In this document: one piece after another, positions 18,262 to 27,186 of the stretch | Numbering within the stretch: the stretch's first letter is position 1 | Layout of the letters: the number at the start of each line of letters is the position of its first letter | Assembly (NCBI GenBank): GCA_021646415.1 | Contig: SOEU01000008.1 | Span: 62,001-126,000 of the forward strand | DNA length: 64,000 nt | From: Candidatus Brocadia sp. | GTDB lineage: Bacteria > Planctomycetota > Brocadiia > Brocadiales > Brocadiaceae | Reading direction: 5' to 3' | Position numbers and translations under genes: made by a program | Notes under the pieces: generated by a model | Told to the model about the DNA's origin: nothing | The model's input: the letters and a program-made list of their open reading frames with translations, nothing else | Databases searched by the model: none

Positions 18262-18289
18262 ATTATATCGAAAAGCTTTGTATTGTCAA
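18262..18289 (-). promoter_or_regulatory. Sigma70-type promoter for ilvD
   Basis: On the minus strand TTGACA is followed after 16 bases by TATAAT, both perfect hexamers. The downstream edge is about 62 bases before the ilvD start. Confidence 0.75.
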
Positions 18290-18726
18290 ATCAAAACTCT
18301 CACACCCCTGGTTGGATTTTGCCTGACTTCCTCTCGATATTAGGACGAAAATACCGATCCCATCCCTTTTGTTAAAAGCGAATTGCAGACAATGAAGTAC
18401 CAGAATACTATAAAGGATAACAGGGAGAACGCTTTAAGAGGTCAATTTTAATACACAAATCAACACACTATTCAAACCGTTGTCACCACACAAAGGCCTG
18501 CCATGCACTTCTGTATCCGGAAAAGACATATCTGAAAAAATCAGGAGATTTTTTCTCATATGAGAAAACTTGTTGTTATAAAAATTTAGTGACTGAAAAG
18601 ACAATTTGTGATATTATATTTTTTTATGAAATTATCGAACTATTTTCTTTTTACCTTCGATTTTTACTTGTTCGACCCATGAAAATTTTCATTCTATAAA
18701 CTTTTGAAAAAATACTAAGGAGTTTT
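18290..18726. other. Intergenic region between divergent ilvD and DedA-family genes
   Basis: I see no coding frame of note, tRNA or strong repeat. The right part is AT-rich and should hold the promoter of the DedA-family gene. ACTAAGGAG just before 18727 is its ribosome binding site. Confidence 0.5.
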
Positions 18727-19356
18727 ATGAATCATACCGAGCAAATAGGATTATCTCAGGTCAAAAAGGCCGGGCTGCACAGAAGGCTTTACGACTGGAC
18801 TATGCACTGGGCTCATACCCCTTATGGAACTATTGCCCTTTTTGCATTAGCTTTTTGCGAATCCTCCTTTTTCCCGATCCCTCCTGACGTGCTCTTGATG
18901 GCACTTGCATTCTCGGTTCCCAAAAAATCTTTCAAATACGCTGCAATCTGTTCGCTAGGCTCAGTTTTAGGTGGCTGTTTTGGTTATTTTATTGGATACC
19001 AATTCTTTGAATATGTAGGATTGCCGATCCTTAATTTTTATGGCATTATGGACAAATTCAACTTTGTCAAAGAGAAATATAACGCCAACGCTTTCGCTGC
19101 TGTATCTGTCGCCGGATTTACCCCAATTCCTTACAAACTCTTTACCATTGCGGCAGGGGTATGCAAGATCAATCCATGGACATTCATCGTAGCCTCAACA
19201 GTCAGCCGATCGGGAAGGTTTTTCATTGTGGCTGGCCTTGTTTATCTTTTTGGACCAAAAATCAAGGAATTCATTGATAAGTACTTTAATATCATCTCTA
19301 TTGTATTTGTAGTATTACTGATTGCGGGCTTTTTCGTCGTCAAATTATTCAAATAA
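18727..19356 (+). CDS. DedA/VTT-domain membrane protein, YqaA-like
   Basis: A 209-residue integral membrane protein of the SNARE-associated/VTT (DedA) superfamily. It has the ESSFFPIPPDVLLMAL motif, then GGCFGYFIGY, a GFTPIPYKLFTIAAGV block and a final hydrophobic helix. DedA relatives flip phospholipids or undecaprenyl phosphate, and this subfamily is less studied. It is followed after 12 bases by the exported MEMO-AMMECR1 fusion, so the two may be co-transcribed. Confidence 0.85.
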   Translation: MNHTEQIGLSQVKKAGLHRRLYDWTMHWAHTPYGTIALFALAFCESSFFPIPPDVLLMALAFSVPKKSFKYAAICSLGSVLGGCFGYFIGYQFFEYVGLPILNFYGIMDKFNFVKEKYNANAFAAVSVAGFTPIPYKLFTIAAGVCKINPWTFIVASTVSRSGRFFIVAGLVYLFGPKIKEFIDKYFNIISIVFVVLLIAGFFVVKLFK

Positions 19357-19368
19357 GGGAATATACCA

Positions 19369-20952
19369 ATGAAAACAGCACCCCCATTCGTCATTCTCTT
19401 AATGATCATATTATCCACTGCAGTATTGTTTGCCCAAACGGAACCTGGGCAGGTTTGGGAAGCACAAGCGGCAGGACGCTTTTATCCCGGTAATGAAACT
19501 GCTTTGAAGGATCAAATAAATACCTTTTTTAAAAACGCCCACAAACAAACATCAAAAGGAAAACCCATTGCCCTTATTTCACCGCATGCGGGATACCAAT
19601 ACTCTGGCCAAGTAGCAGCTTACGGATATCATGCAATTAAAGATTTTGGGTTTACAAGGGTTATTATCCTTTCGCCCAGTCATTTTAAAAGCGGCAAGCG
19701 ATTTCGAGGCGCCTCTATTCTTAATGTAAACAACTTTAAAACACCTCTAGGGCTCATTCCTGTTGATCAGGAGGCATGTAAACAACTCATAGATACTTCC
19801 GACACATCATCAAATGAGGCGCACAAAACAACACTCTTCGGTTCTTATGAAGGCGCTTATCAGGGAGAGCATTCACTGGAAACCCAATTACCTTTCTTAC
19901 AAATGTCTCTAAAAACCTTTAAATTGGTTCCTATCATGGTAGGTATATTAATACACGATGATTTCGAACGTGTTGCAAAAGCAATACGGCCTCTGATAGA
20001 TGATAAAACTATCGTAGTGGTAAGTTCTGATTTTACCCATTATGGTGAAGGGTACGGTTACGTTCCTTTCAGAAAAAACATCGAAAAAAATATTAAAGCC
20101 CTTGACTATGGCACATTTGACAAAATCCTGAATAAAGACTTTGAAGGACTTAAGTCCTACCGAAAGGAGACTGGAATAAATGCTTGTGGAATAATGCCGA
20201 TCGAATTGCTTTTGAAATTATTACCTGATAATGCATCGGGAGAAATTCTAAACTACGATACCTCCGGGCGCCAATCAGGGGACTTTTCCTTTTCTGTAAG
20301 TTATGCCTCCATTCTATTCACAAAACCTTCAGAGGCCAAATCAGGGCTGCATATTCCAAAGAGAGACCAGACTAATAACCAACAATTCTTTTTAACCAGC
20401 GATGAAAAGGCATTCTTACTATCTCTGGCCCGAAATACTCTGGAGATCTACACAAAAACTGGCGCTTCTCCAAAACTAGATCAGGTAAACGACAAATTAA
20501 CCCTGAGATTAAAAGAAAAATACGGAGTTTTTGTAACATTAAAAAAATCTGGCGAATTGCGTGGTTGTATTGGACACATAATACCCAGAACTTCCCTCTT
20601 TCAGGGCGTTATTGAAAACACAATCAACTCCTCTTCAAACGACAGGAGATTTCCCCCTGTAGACGCTAAGGAGGTCTCTGATATCACCATAGAAATTTCG
20701 GTTTTAAGCCACCTGAAAAAGATACATAGACCTGCAGAATTTACAGCAGGCAAAGATGGAATTATCATTCGCAAAGGACATGCTAGCGCCGTATTCCTTC
20801 CGCAAGTTGCAGTGGAACAAGGATGGGATAGGGCAGAAACATTGTGCCGCCTTTGTGAAAAAGCAGGGTTATCACGCGATGCATGGAAAGATGAAGGCAT
20901 GGAATTTTATGTTTTTACCGCAGACGTATTTCATGAAGCAGAAAAAACCTGA
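19369..20952 (+). CDS. Exported MEMO1-AMMECR1 fusion protein (AmmeMemoRadiSam proteins B and A)
   Basis: A 527-residue protein with an N-terminal signal peptide (hydrophobic about residues 6-22, ending FAQ). The MEMO-like domain spans about 30-320, with the metal-site motif ISPHAGYQYSGQ, VVSSDFTHYG and ACGIMP. The AMMECR1 domain spans about 340-525, with LRGCIGHI and a GVFVTL strand. In many bacteria and archaea these two occur with a radical SAM enzyme (AmmeMemoRadiSam system) whose product is unknown. No such enzyme is adjacent here. A predicted export signal is odd for the family, which is usually cytosolic. A second, unfused AMMECR1 gene follows. Confidence 0.85.
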   Translation: MKTAPPFVILLMIILSTAVLFAQTEPGQVWEAQAAGRFYPGNETALKDQINTFFKNAHKQTSKGKPIALISPHAGYQYSGQVAAYGYHAIKDFGFTRVIILSPSHFKSGKRFRGASILNVNNFKTPLGLIPVDQEACKQLIDTSDTSSNEAHKTTLFGSYEGAYQGEHSLETQLPFLQMSLKTFKLVPIMVGILIHDDFERVAKAIRPLIDDKTIVVVSSDFTHYGEGYGYVPFRKNIEKNIKALDYGTFDKILNKDFEGLKSYRKETGINACGIMPIELLLKLLPDNASGEILNYDTSGRQSGDFSFSVSYASILFTKPSEAKSGLHIPKRDQTNNQQFFLTSDEKAFLLSLARNTLEIYTKTGASPKLDQVNDKLTLRLKEKYGVFVTLKKSGELRGCIGHIIPRTSLFQGVIENTINSSSNDRRFPPVDAKEVSDITIEISVLSHLKKIHRPAEFTAGKDGIIIRKGHASAVFLPQVAVEQGWDRAETLCRLCEKAGLSRDAWKDEGMEFYVFTADVFHEAEKT

Positions 20953-21019
20953 AACATGCTTCTTTTAAAACTTATTTTTTGTTTTCCATCAAGTTTTAAT
21001 ACTGAAAATACTTATTTCT

Positions 21020-21571
21020 TTGGACGAACAAGCCAAAAAAATCCTTTTAGACATCGCCAGAAAGAGCATCGAGGCTGCTGTAAAACAGAAACCCAAACCA
21101 GACTTTTCTTGTGATCATGCAGACCTCCAGGGAAGACAGGGGGTTTTTGTCACCTTGAAAACTCACGGGCAACTCCGCGGCTGTATAGGTCGTTTCGTAT
21201 CTGATATGCCTCTTTATCAATCAGTTTCTGAAATAGCAATTTCTTCGGCAACGGAAGATCCCCGATTTGAATTCAACCGGATCAAACCTGCAGAGTTAGA
21301 CCATCTGGAGATTGAGATCTCTGTGTTATCCCCGCTAAAGCCAATTGACAACCCACTCGATTTTGACCTTGGGAAACAGGGTATATTTATCAAAAAAGGC
21401 TTACACGTTGGATGTTTCTTGCCTCAGGTAGCGGCAGAAACTGGCTGGAGTAAAGAAGAATTTTTGTCCCATTGTTGCGCGAGCAAAGCAGGTTTACCCG
21501 CCACTGCATGGAAACAGAAAGATGTGGAGATTTATACCTTCACCACAGAGACAATCGAAGAAAAAAAATAA
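21020..21571 (+). CDS. AMMECR1-domain protein
   Basis: A 183-residue protein that is essentially one AMMECR1 domain: a helical start (KKILLDIARKSIEAA), GVFVTLKTHGQLRGCIG, and the C-terminal PQVAAETGWSKEEFL block. It lacks a signal peptide, unlike the fused copy 67 bases upstream, so the pair may work in different compartments. The start is TTG without a clear Shine-Dalgarno site, chosen because the family begins at this point. Molecular function is unknown. Confidence 0.85.
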   Translation: MDEQAKKILLDIARKSIEAAVKQKPKPDFSCDHADLQGRQGVFVTLKTHGQLRGCIGRFVSDMPLYQSVSEIAISSATEDPRFEFNRIKPAELDHLEIEISVLSPLKPIDNPLDFDLGKQGIFIKKGLHVGCFLPQVAAETGWSKEEFLSHCCASKAGLPATAWKQKDVEIYTFTTETIEEKK

Positions 21572-21658
21572 TCTTTTGCTTTTTCTGTTATTAAAATATG
21601 CGACGGGTATAATAAAAATTACCGGATTGCAAAAATCACTAATCCATCGCAAGATCAG

Positions 21659-21817
21659 TCACCTCTTTTTCTCGACGATACGCCCCACATAGAAAATCAT
21701 TCCACCAATGAATAAAAGAAGAATTTCCAGTTTCATAGAGTCCTTCGCAATACCAAAGTAAAGGGCATCGAGTACAACTATAATACCAATGATTTGTAAG
21801 ATTTTAGCGATGCTCAT
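21659..21817 (-). CDS. Small two-segment membrane protein (52 residues)
   Basis: A short minus-strand frame starting MSIAKILQII contains two hydrophobic stretches (about residues 5-23 and 30-46) and ends GRIVEKKR, a positively charged tail. AGAGAG lies about 9 bases before the ATG. It lies 147 bases downstream of trpE on the same strand. The family is not recognised. Hydrophobicity, start and ribosome site support a real gene, but no homolog was checked. Confidence 0.55.
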   Translation of the reverse strand: MSIAKILQIIGIIVVLDALYFGIAKDSMKLEILLLFIGGMIFYVGRIVEKKR

Positions 21818-21963
21818 TCAAATATCTCTCTAATGTTCCTTTCGCACTTCGTGAAAGTACGCGCAATATGATACCTATGATCCAAAATCAGTAAGAGCCG
21901 ATATGACCTTTGAAGCAACACTGATGGTTGTTTTTTCGTGCCAGATCTCTTGAATACTGCCCT

Positions 21964-23454
21964 TCACATTATCTTTTCAGCAATTTCTATCGCCTTTAAC
22001 AATCCTTTAGCTTTATTTAAAGTTTCTTCATATTCCCGTTCTGGTATAGAATCTGCCACAATTCCAGCGCCTGCCTGAATATAGGCATCGGTACCCTTCA
22101 ATAAAATCGTTCGTATTGTTATGCAAGTATTTATGTTGCCAAAAAAATCGAAATATCCCACCGCGCCCCCGTACGGCCCGCGCTTTGTCGGCTCAATTTC
22201 ATCAATAATCTGCATAGCCCTTATTTTGGGCGCCCCAGAAAGAGTACCAGCCGGCAAACATGCCTTCAATGAATCAAACGCACTTTTTCCTGCCTCCAAT
22301 TCACCGCATACACTGGAAGTAATGTGCATCACATGTGAATATTTTTCAATCACCATCTTTTCATCAATATGCACACTGCCATAACGCGACACCCTTCCCA
22401 CATCATTCCTTCCCAGATCCAAAAGCATAATGTGCTCTGCTCGCTCTTTGGGGTCGGCAATCAATTCCTGGGCAAAATACGTATCCTCCATATCATCTTT
22501 TCCCCTTCTCCTTGTTCCAGCAATAGGCCTTACGACAATTTTCTTCCCATCGACCTTCACCATAACTTCAGGAGATGACCCAATAAGCTTCAGGTTATTC
22601 ATTTTCAGATAAAACATGTAGGGAGAAGGATTGATCACTCGCAAAACGCGATAAATGTTAAATGGGTCAGCATTCGTCTGTGTCTTAAATCGCTGAGAGA
22701 TAACCACCTGAAATACATCCCCAGCACGAATATATTCCTTACACCGCTCTACCGCCCTGAGAAAATCAGTTTTTTCAAAGTTTGAAGAAAACGAGATACT
22801 AATTTCCTTCTCTGTCGTGATGTCATCGCTTAAAGACATCACGGGTGTTCGTACTTTTTCAATAATGCGGTCAATTTTATTAATTGCTTCAGCATACATG
22901 TTTTCCAGAAGCTCCCCGTCAATTTTTGCAGTACAAACGACCTTCATGGTTTTTGTCAAATGATCGAATATGATAACTGAATCATAAAACATAACCTGAA
23001 TGTCTGGAATCAATAAATCGTTCTTTGGTGTATTAGGTAATGACTCATAATACCGTATCGTGTCGTATCCAACATATCCTACCCCGCAGCAGAAAAAATT
23101 AGGCAAACCGTCCACCTGCACGGGGATAAATGACTTCATCTCCTTATTCAGAACCTCCAGGGGGTCTTGTGCGTGGAATACTTCTTTCCCCTTGTCTCCC
23201 TGTTTTATCTCAATCCGAGACCCAAAACAGGTAAATTCTAAAAACGGATTTGTACCAAGGAAAGAATATCTGGAAATCTTTTCTCCACCCGCCGCGCTTT
23301 CGAGCAAAAAGGCATATCCTGTATCTGAAATCTTTTGGAATGCAGAGACCGGTGTAAGGGTATCTGCAAACAATTGTCTGTAAACGGGTATAATATTGCC
23401 TTTTGCAGACAATTGTTTGAACTCTTCAAAGGTCGGATAATAACGATTTACCAT
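21964..23454 (-). CDS. trpE: Anthranilate synthase component I
   Basis: Converts chorismate and ammonia/glutamine to anthranilate, the first step of tryptophan synthesis. The ~496-residue protein begins MVNRYYPTFEEFK and has catalytic motifs VRPIAGTRRRGKD, LLDLGRNDVGRV and LPAGTLSGAPKIRAM. A frame upstream to 23502 would read through a perfect terminator hairpin, so the start is placed at 23454 (or 23460). No trpG, trpD or other trp gene is adjacent. Confidence 0.93.
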   Translation of the reverse strand: MVNRYYPTFEEFKQLSAKGNIIPVYRQLFADTLTPVSAFQKISDTGYAFLLESAAGGEKISRYSFLGTNPFLEFTCFGSRIEIKQGDKGKEVFHAQDPLEVLNKEMKSFIPVQVDGLPNFFCCGVGYVGYDTIRYYESLPNTPKNDLLIPDIQVMFYDSVIIFDHLTKTMKVVCTAKIDGELLENMYAEAINKIDRIIEKVRTPVMSLSDDITTEKEISISFSSNFEKTDFLRAVERCKEYIRAGDVFQVVISQRFKTQTNADPFNIYRVLRVINPSPYMFYLKMNNLKLIGSSPEVMVKVDGKKIVVRPIAGTRRRGKDDMEDTYFAQELIADPKERAEHIMLLDLGRNDVGRVSRYGSVHIDEKMVIEKYSHVMHITSSVCGELEAGKSAFDSLKACLPAGTLSGAPKIRAMQIIDEIEPTKRGPYGGAVGYFDFFGNINTCITIRTILLKGTDAYIQAGAGIVADSIPEREYEETLNKAKGLLKAIEIAEKIM

Positions 23455-23467
23455 TTCCATAATTTTT

Positions 23468-23502
23468 TCAAAAAAAATGGGTGTTGCTAAAGCAACACCC
23501 AT
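23468..23502 (-). terminator. Intrinsic terminator between porin gene and trpE
   Basis: A perfect stem (ATGGGTGTTGCT with its complement) with a 2-base loop is followed on the minus strand by a run of eight T. It ends the porin transcript about 75 bases after its stop. It also lies just ahead of trpE, so trpE either depends on read-through or has a promoter in this short gap. Confidence 0.85.
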
Positions 23503-23576
23503 TATGCATCATATTAAAAAGACTACAACGCCAAACAACTATTGCCGACAGAAAACAAACGACAATCTTTCACACT

Positions 23577-25226
23577 TTAAAATGTGACTGTAGTCTGCAA
23601 GTATCCCCAGCTCGTATCAATGTCATCTATGTTATCTTCAATCCAGTCCTCAGCCTTGAAGAAGGAATAACCAGCAAGGATACCTATGTTTTTATACAAT
23701 TGATAGCTTACAGTCAGATCAATTTCTTGAGCTAGATCATTCTCATCATCATCATAGCCTGCGCCAGGCCGAGGGATGGCCAAGGCTCCGCTAGCAAGAT
23801 ACCAACCGTCTTCCTCTTGAGCAAGCAAATAGTAGTGGTAGTCCACCTGCACGGTCAACTTATTCGTTGGCACAACCTTTACATTCGCCCTGAAGTCATG
23901 CATGTTCTGCCAGGAAAGTAAATCGATGAACCCATAGTTACCCTGCCAGTGGTTTGTAGGATAAAGGTTATCAAAGGTTTCATGGTCGTTATCATCTTGA
24001 TCATCATCACCGGATGCGTAATCATATTCAATACCAAAACGTGGCGTCCATGCCAACTCTTTAAACGTATACCCAGCCCTACCAGCAAATGCCCAAGCCT
24101 TTTGATTCTGATCACCATAATCACCAAACTGACCATGTGACTCAAGTGTATAATCTATAGCATCGAGGTTGGGAACCTTTCCGTCAATTCTTACACCGAC
24201 ATCATGGATTTCGATAGGACCGTCGCCCGGTGCCGCATAACCACTTCCTGTGGCGACATTCGCTAAAGTATCCTGGTCGTTTTTATGAATATACATCAAT
24301 TCCAACAACGCCCCTGGAACCAGCTTTTTAAATGCCAACTGGGCTGCATATGCAGTTTCATCTGAGCTATCGTCGCCATCTGTGGCAAAAAGCCCATCCT
24401 CATCTACCTTTACAGCAAACGTTTCAGCATGAATGGCATCGGTATCCCACATTATCCTGCCACCATCGAATACACGGCCTACGTTTGACCATACAAAGTT
24501 ACCGATAACCCTGTGATCACCCCAGATGATTTCTTGACGGCCAACCCTCACAGTTAAAGGAAGATCAAAAAGCTGTTTTATATCAAAATACCCTTGGTGA
24601 AGATCAAAAATGCTATTTTCTACGCCTGGATTTGCAAACCCAACAGTGGTTCCTTCAGCACCAAACACCCTTGCATCTTGAAGCTGAATAAATACCCTCA
24701 AGTGCTCATTCACATCGGCATCCGCCCAGAGCCTTGTCTGATTCAGCACGTAGTCATCATCGGTTGATTTCCCACGACCAACGATGCCCGTTGCACCACC
24801 TAAGGTTGCATTACTCGTTGGGACTTGATAAAAGCCATTGGCATACTCTGCCCTTGTTCTAATTTGCCCACCCAATTTTACCTTCTTAGCAAATTCAGAA
24901 TATACATTACCTGCGATGTCTTCTGCCTTTACTGCTTGCTCAGCCTGTGCGGCAGTCTTCATCTCTTCTTTTAGCGTGCTAACCTCGTTTTTTAACGCCT
25001 CAACATCATTTTTCGTGTCAGAAGATGCTGCGGCAACTGTTTTATCCTGCTTGACAGTCTCTATCTGTTCCGACAAAGCAGAAACAGAAGCCCTTAGCGC
25101 ATTCAATTCCTTCTCCATTTCCTCTAACGACTTAACATCTGCCCCAAACGACTGGGCGCCAGTCACAACGCAGAAGACGGCAGTAACAAACCCACCGACA
25201 CAGGTCTTCCACAATTTATATCTCAT
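23577..25226 (-). CDS. Outer-membrane porin, alginate-export-like beta-barrel
   Basis: A ~549-residue protein with a signal peptide ending about QSFGA and a coiled-coil region (about residues 35-100, SLEEMEKELNALRASV) as in peptidoglycan-anchored planctomycete or cyanobacterial porins. The beta-barrel domain (LGGQIRTRAEYANGF to LQTTVTF, terminal Phe) resembles the alginate-export family. Loops are rich in Asp (DDQDDNDHE, DDDDEND), suggesting cation affinity. The ATG at 25226 follows GGGAGG by about 8 bases. The long upstream region and terminal hairpin suggest a strongly expressed single gene. The substrate is unknown. Confidence 0.8.
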   Translation of the reverse strand: MRYKLWKTCVGGFVTAVFCVVTGAQSFGADVKSLEEMEKELNALRASVSALSEQIETVKQDKTVAAASSDTKNDVEALKNEVSTLKEEMKTAAQAEQAVKAEDIAGNVYSEFAKKVKLGGQIRTRAEYANGFYQVPTSNATLGGATGIVGRGKSTDDDYVLNQTRLWADADVNEHLRVFIQLQDARVFGAEGTTVGFANPGVENSIFDLHQGYFDIKQLFDLPLTVRVGRQEIIWGDHRVIGNFVWSNVGRVFDGGRIMWDTDAIHAETFAVKVDEDGLFATDGDDSSDETAYAAQLAFKKLVPGALLELMYIHKNDQDTLANVATGSGYAAPGDGPIEIHDVGVRIDGKVPNLDAIDYTLESHGQFGDYGDQNQKAWAFAGRAGYTFKELAWTPRFGIEYDYASGDDDQDDNDHETFDNLYPTNHWQGNYGFIDLLSWQNMHDFRANVKVVPTNKLTVQVDYHYYLLAQEEDGWYLASGALAIPRPGAGYDDDENDLAQEIDLTVSYQLYKNIGILAGYSFFKAEDWIEDNIDDIDTSWGYLQTTVTF

Positions 25227-25235
25227 TTTATACAC

Positions 25236-25852
25236 CTCCCTTTATTAATGTCTATTGGACCCCAACGTACAAATACAAATAACCAGAAAACCTAAATCAC
25301 TGCTAAACGTCAACTAAGGTATTTGGCCTCCTTTCTCCTCCTCCTGGCATTTTACCCAAAATACTTCAATTGCATAAACATTCGAGCGACATATCTTAAT
25401 AATAAAACCAAACGATGTCAAGCAAATATATTTTATTCTTATTAATATTTCCCAAAAGCCGCTTTGTTTCTATTTATTACTGAATAGATATCCGCAAAAT
25501 CACCACTCTACACCCACAAGCATATCCATTAGTAGTAGAACACAACAAATATTATTCCAAAAATACAGGATGTTGCAAATCCGACATTAGTATTTGCAAT
25601 AGATACTACTTACAATAAAATATTGACGCAACATGGTAAAAACTTAACACCGCACCGCAATTACGTCATATTGCAAAAATGAAACTTATTTTACAATTTG
25701 CACTGCCTTCACAAATCCACATGGATTTATACACTAAAATATATCACAAACAAAACATCTGACAACTCCCTGATATTCATTGCGGCTTGATTTATAAATA
25801 CTGAAAAACATTCCGCAGCAACGTCCAAGACCATTCTTTTTTTACTTTTTTA
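25236..25852. other. AT-rich intergenic region between divergent porin and SPFH genes
   Basis: About 600 bases with no convincing coding frame. It is very AT-rich in the right half and should hold the porin promoter and any regulatory sites. No tRNA or riboswitch pattern was recognised. Confidence 0.5.
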
Positions 25853-25881
25853 TTGACGTTACAAAGACTTCTTTTTATAAT
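25853..25881 (+). promoter_or_regulatory. Sigma70-type promoter for the SPFH gene pair
   Basis: TTGACG and TATAAT are separated by 17 bases, close to consensus, 75 bases before the first SPFH gene. An AGAAGGG ribosome site precedes that start. Confidence 0.75.
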
Positions 25882-25955
25882 GCCGAGCTAATTTTTACAA
25901 ACAAAAGGCATTAAAATACTTCGGCAATAAACACCTTAAGCAGAGAAGGGTAATT

Positions 25956-27140
25956 ATGGATAAGCATTTTCAACCAAAAACCAAGCATTACCACATATAC
26001 AGAAAAGCAATCATAGTAGTGATTATCATAATGATAATAATTGGTGGTATATATGGTGGCAGGGAATTAAGCTGGAAAGAGATCGCCGCTGACGAAGTAG
26101 CTGTAATTGTAAACAATCTTACCGGTGGCATTAAATTAATAAACAGGGCCGGCGCCGTCCTTTATTACCCTTTCATTCAGGATATATATGTGTTAGATAA
26201 ACGCGAGCAGGTTTTAAAAATGACCTCAGCCGAAATTGACGAAAAACATCCGCAGGGTAACCCAATAACAGTCAAATCAATTGACGGTGGCGATGTAGTG
26301 TTAGATTTGCAAATACAGTACATGTTAAATCCCGATTACGCCGTACATGTTGTTCAGAACACCGGCATAGGGGATGTCTTCAAACAAAAATGGCTGTACG
26401 ATTATGCACGAACTATTTGTTATTACTGCTATGGGGAATTGACATTAGACGAGTTTCCGATCTCTTCCAAGCGTGATGTCAAGGCTCAAAAGGCGCGAGA
26501 CGAGATCAACAAGATGCTGGAACCCCACGGTTTTTTTGTTACATCCATAAACTTAAGCGACTATCGTTATTACAGGGAATATGCAGAAAAGATCCAGGAG
26601 CGAAGATTGGCCGACAAAGAGGTTGAGGAACAAAAAACCAGGGCTTCCGCTGCAAGAGAAAACCAGAGAAGGGTTGTTGTTGAGGAAACGAAAAAGTTGG
26701 AAGTAGAAGTAGCAAGATTTCGGGGTGAATGTGATAAGCGCATCATGGATGCAAGAGGTAGTGCTGAGGCCAAAAAACAGGATGCTGATGCGTATCTTAT
26801 CCGAGCAAGATTTGAAGCTGATGCTGCGTATGAAAGGCTTGCAAAAGAGGCAGAAGCTATTCTTGCTACACTAAAGACAGAGGCAGAAGGCGTTCGATTA
26901 TTACGTAACGCACTGGAAGGAGAAGGGGGACGGAATTTGGTCAGGCTGGAATATGCCAGACGTCTAAAACAGGCAATTATCAGAAGCACCCCAATTATCA
27001 GGCAAGGCGTTGAAACACCGCAAAGCATACAAAGATTTAAGTATATTGAGGATGCACCCAAGATCGATTACATGTTCCCAGAACCTCCAGATGCAGCTTT
27101 GGTTAGTCCACTAAAGCCAGGGCCGGATAAGTCCCCATAA
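25956..27140 (+). CDS. SPFH/band-7 domain membrane protein (first of pair)
   Basis: A 394-residue protein with one N-terminal membrane segment (about residues 19-36). A band-7/SPFH domain (about 45-220) and a long charged coiled coil rich in Ala/Glu/Arg (about 205-330) follow. This is the stomatin/prohibitin/HflK-HflC architecture. Such proteins form large cage-like rings on membranes and control proteases or membrane organisation. It pairs with a second SPFH gene 46 bases downstream, reminiscent of hflK-hflC, but no FtsH is adjacent. Confidence 0.85.
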   Translation: MDKHFQPKTKHYHIYRKAIIVVIIIMIIIGGIYGGRELSWKEIAADEVAVIVNNLTGGIKLINRAGAVLYYPFIQDIYVLDKREQVLKMTSAEIDEKHPQGNPITVKSIDGGDVVLDLQIQYMLNPDYAVHVVQNTGIGDVFKQKWLYDYARTICYYCYGELTLDEFPISSKRDVKAQKARDEINKMLEPHGFFVTSINLSDYRYYREYAEKIQERRLADKEVEEQKTRASAARENQRRVVVEETKKLEVEVARFRGECDKRIMDARGSAEAKKQDADAYLIRARFEADAAYERLAKEAEAILATLKTEAEGVRLLRNALEGEGGRNLVRLEYARRLKQAIIRSTPIIRQGVETPQSIQRFKYIEDAPKIDYMFPEPPDAALVSPLKPGPDKSP

Positions 27141-27186
27141 TTAACTTTACCATTTTCAATTAACGTCGATCAATAAAGAGGTGAAA

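Noticed and set aside
23468-23576. A trp-operon-style attenuator ahead of trpE
   Set aside because: The hairpin is a good terminator, but the ~75 bases between the porin stop and the hairpin hold no leader peptide with paired Trp codons and no competing stem. It is better explained as the porin terminator.
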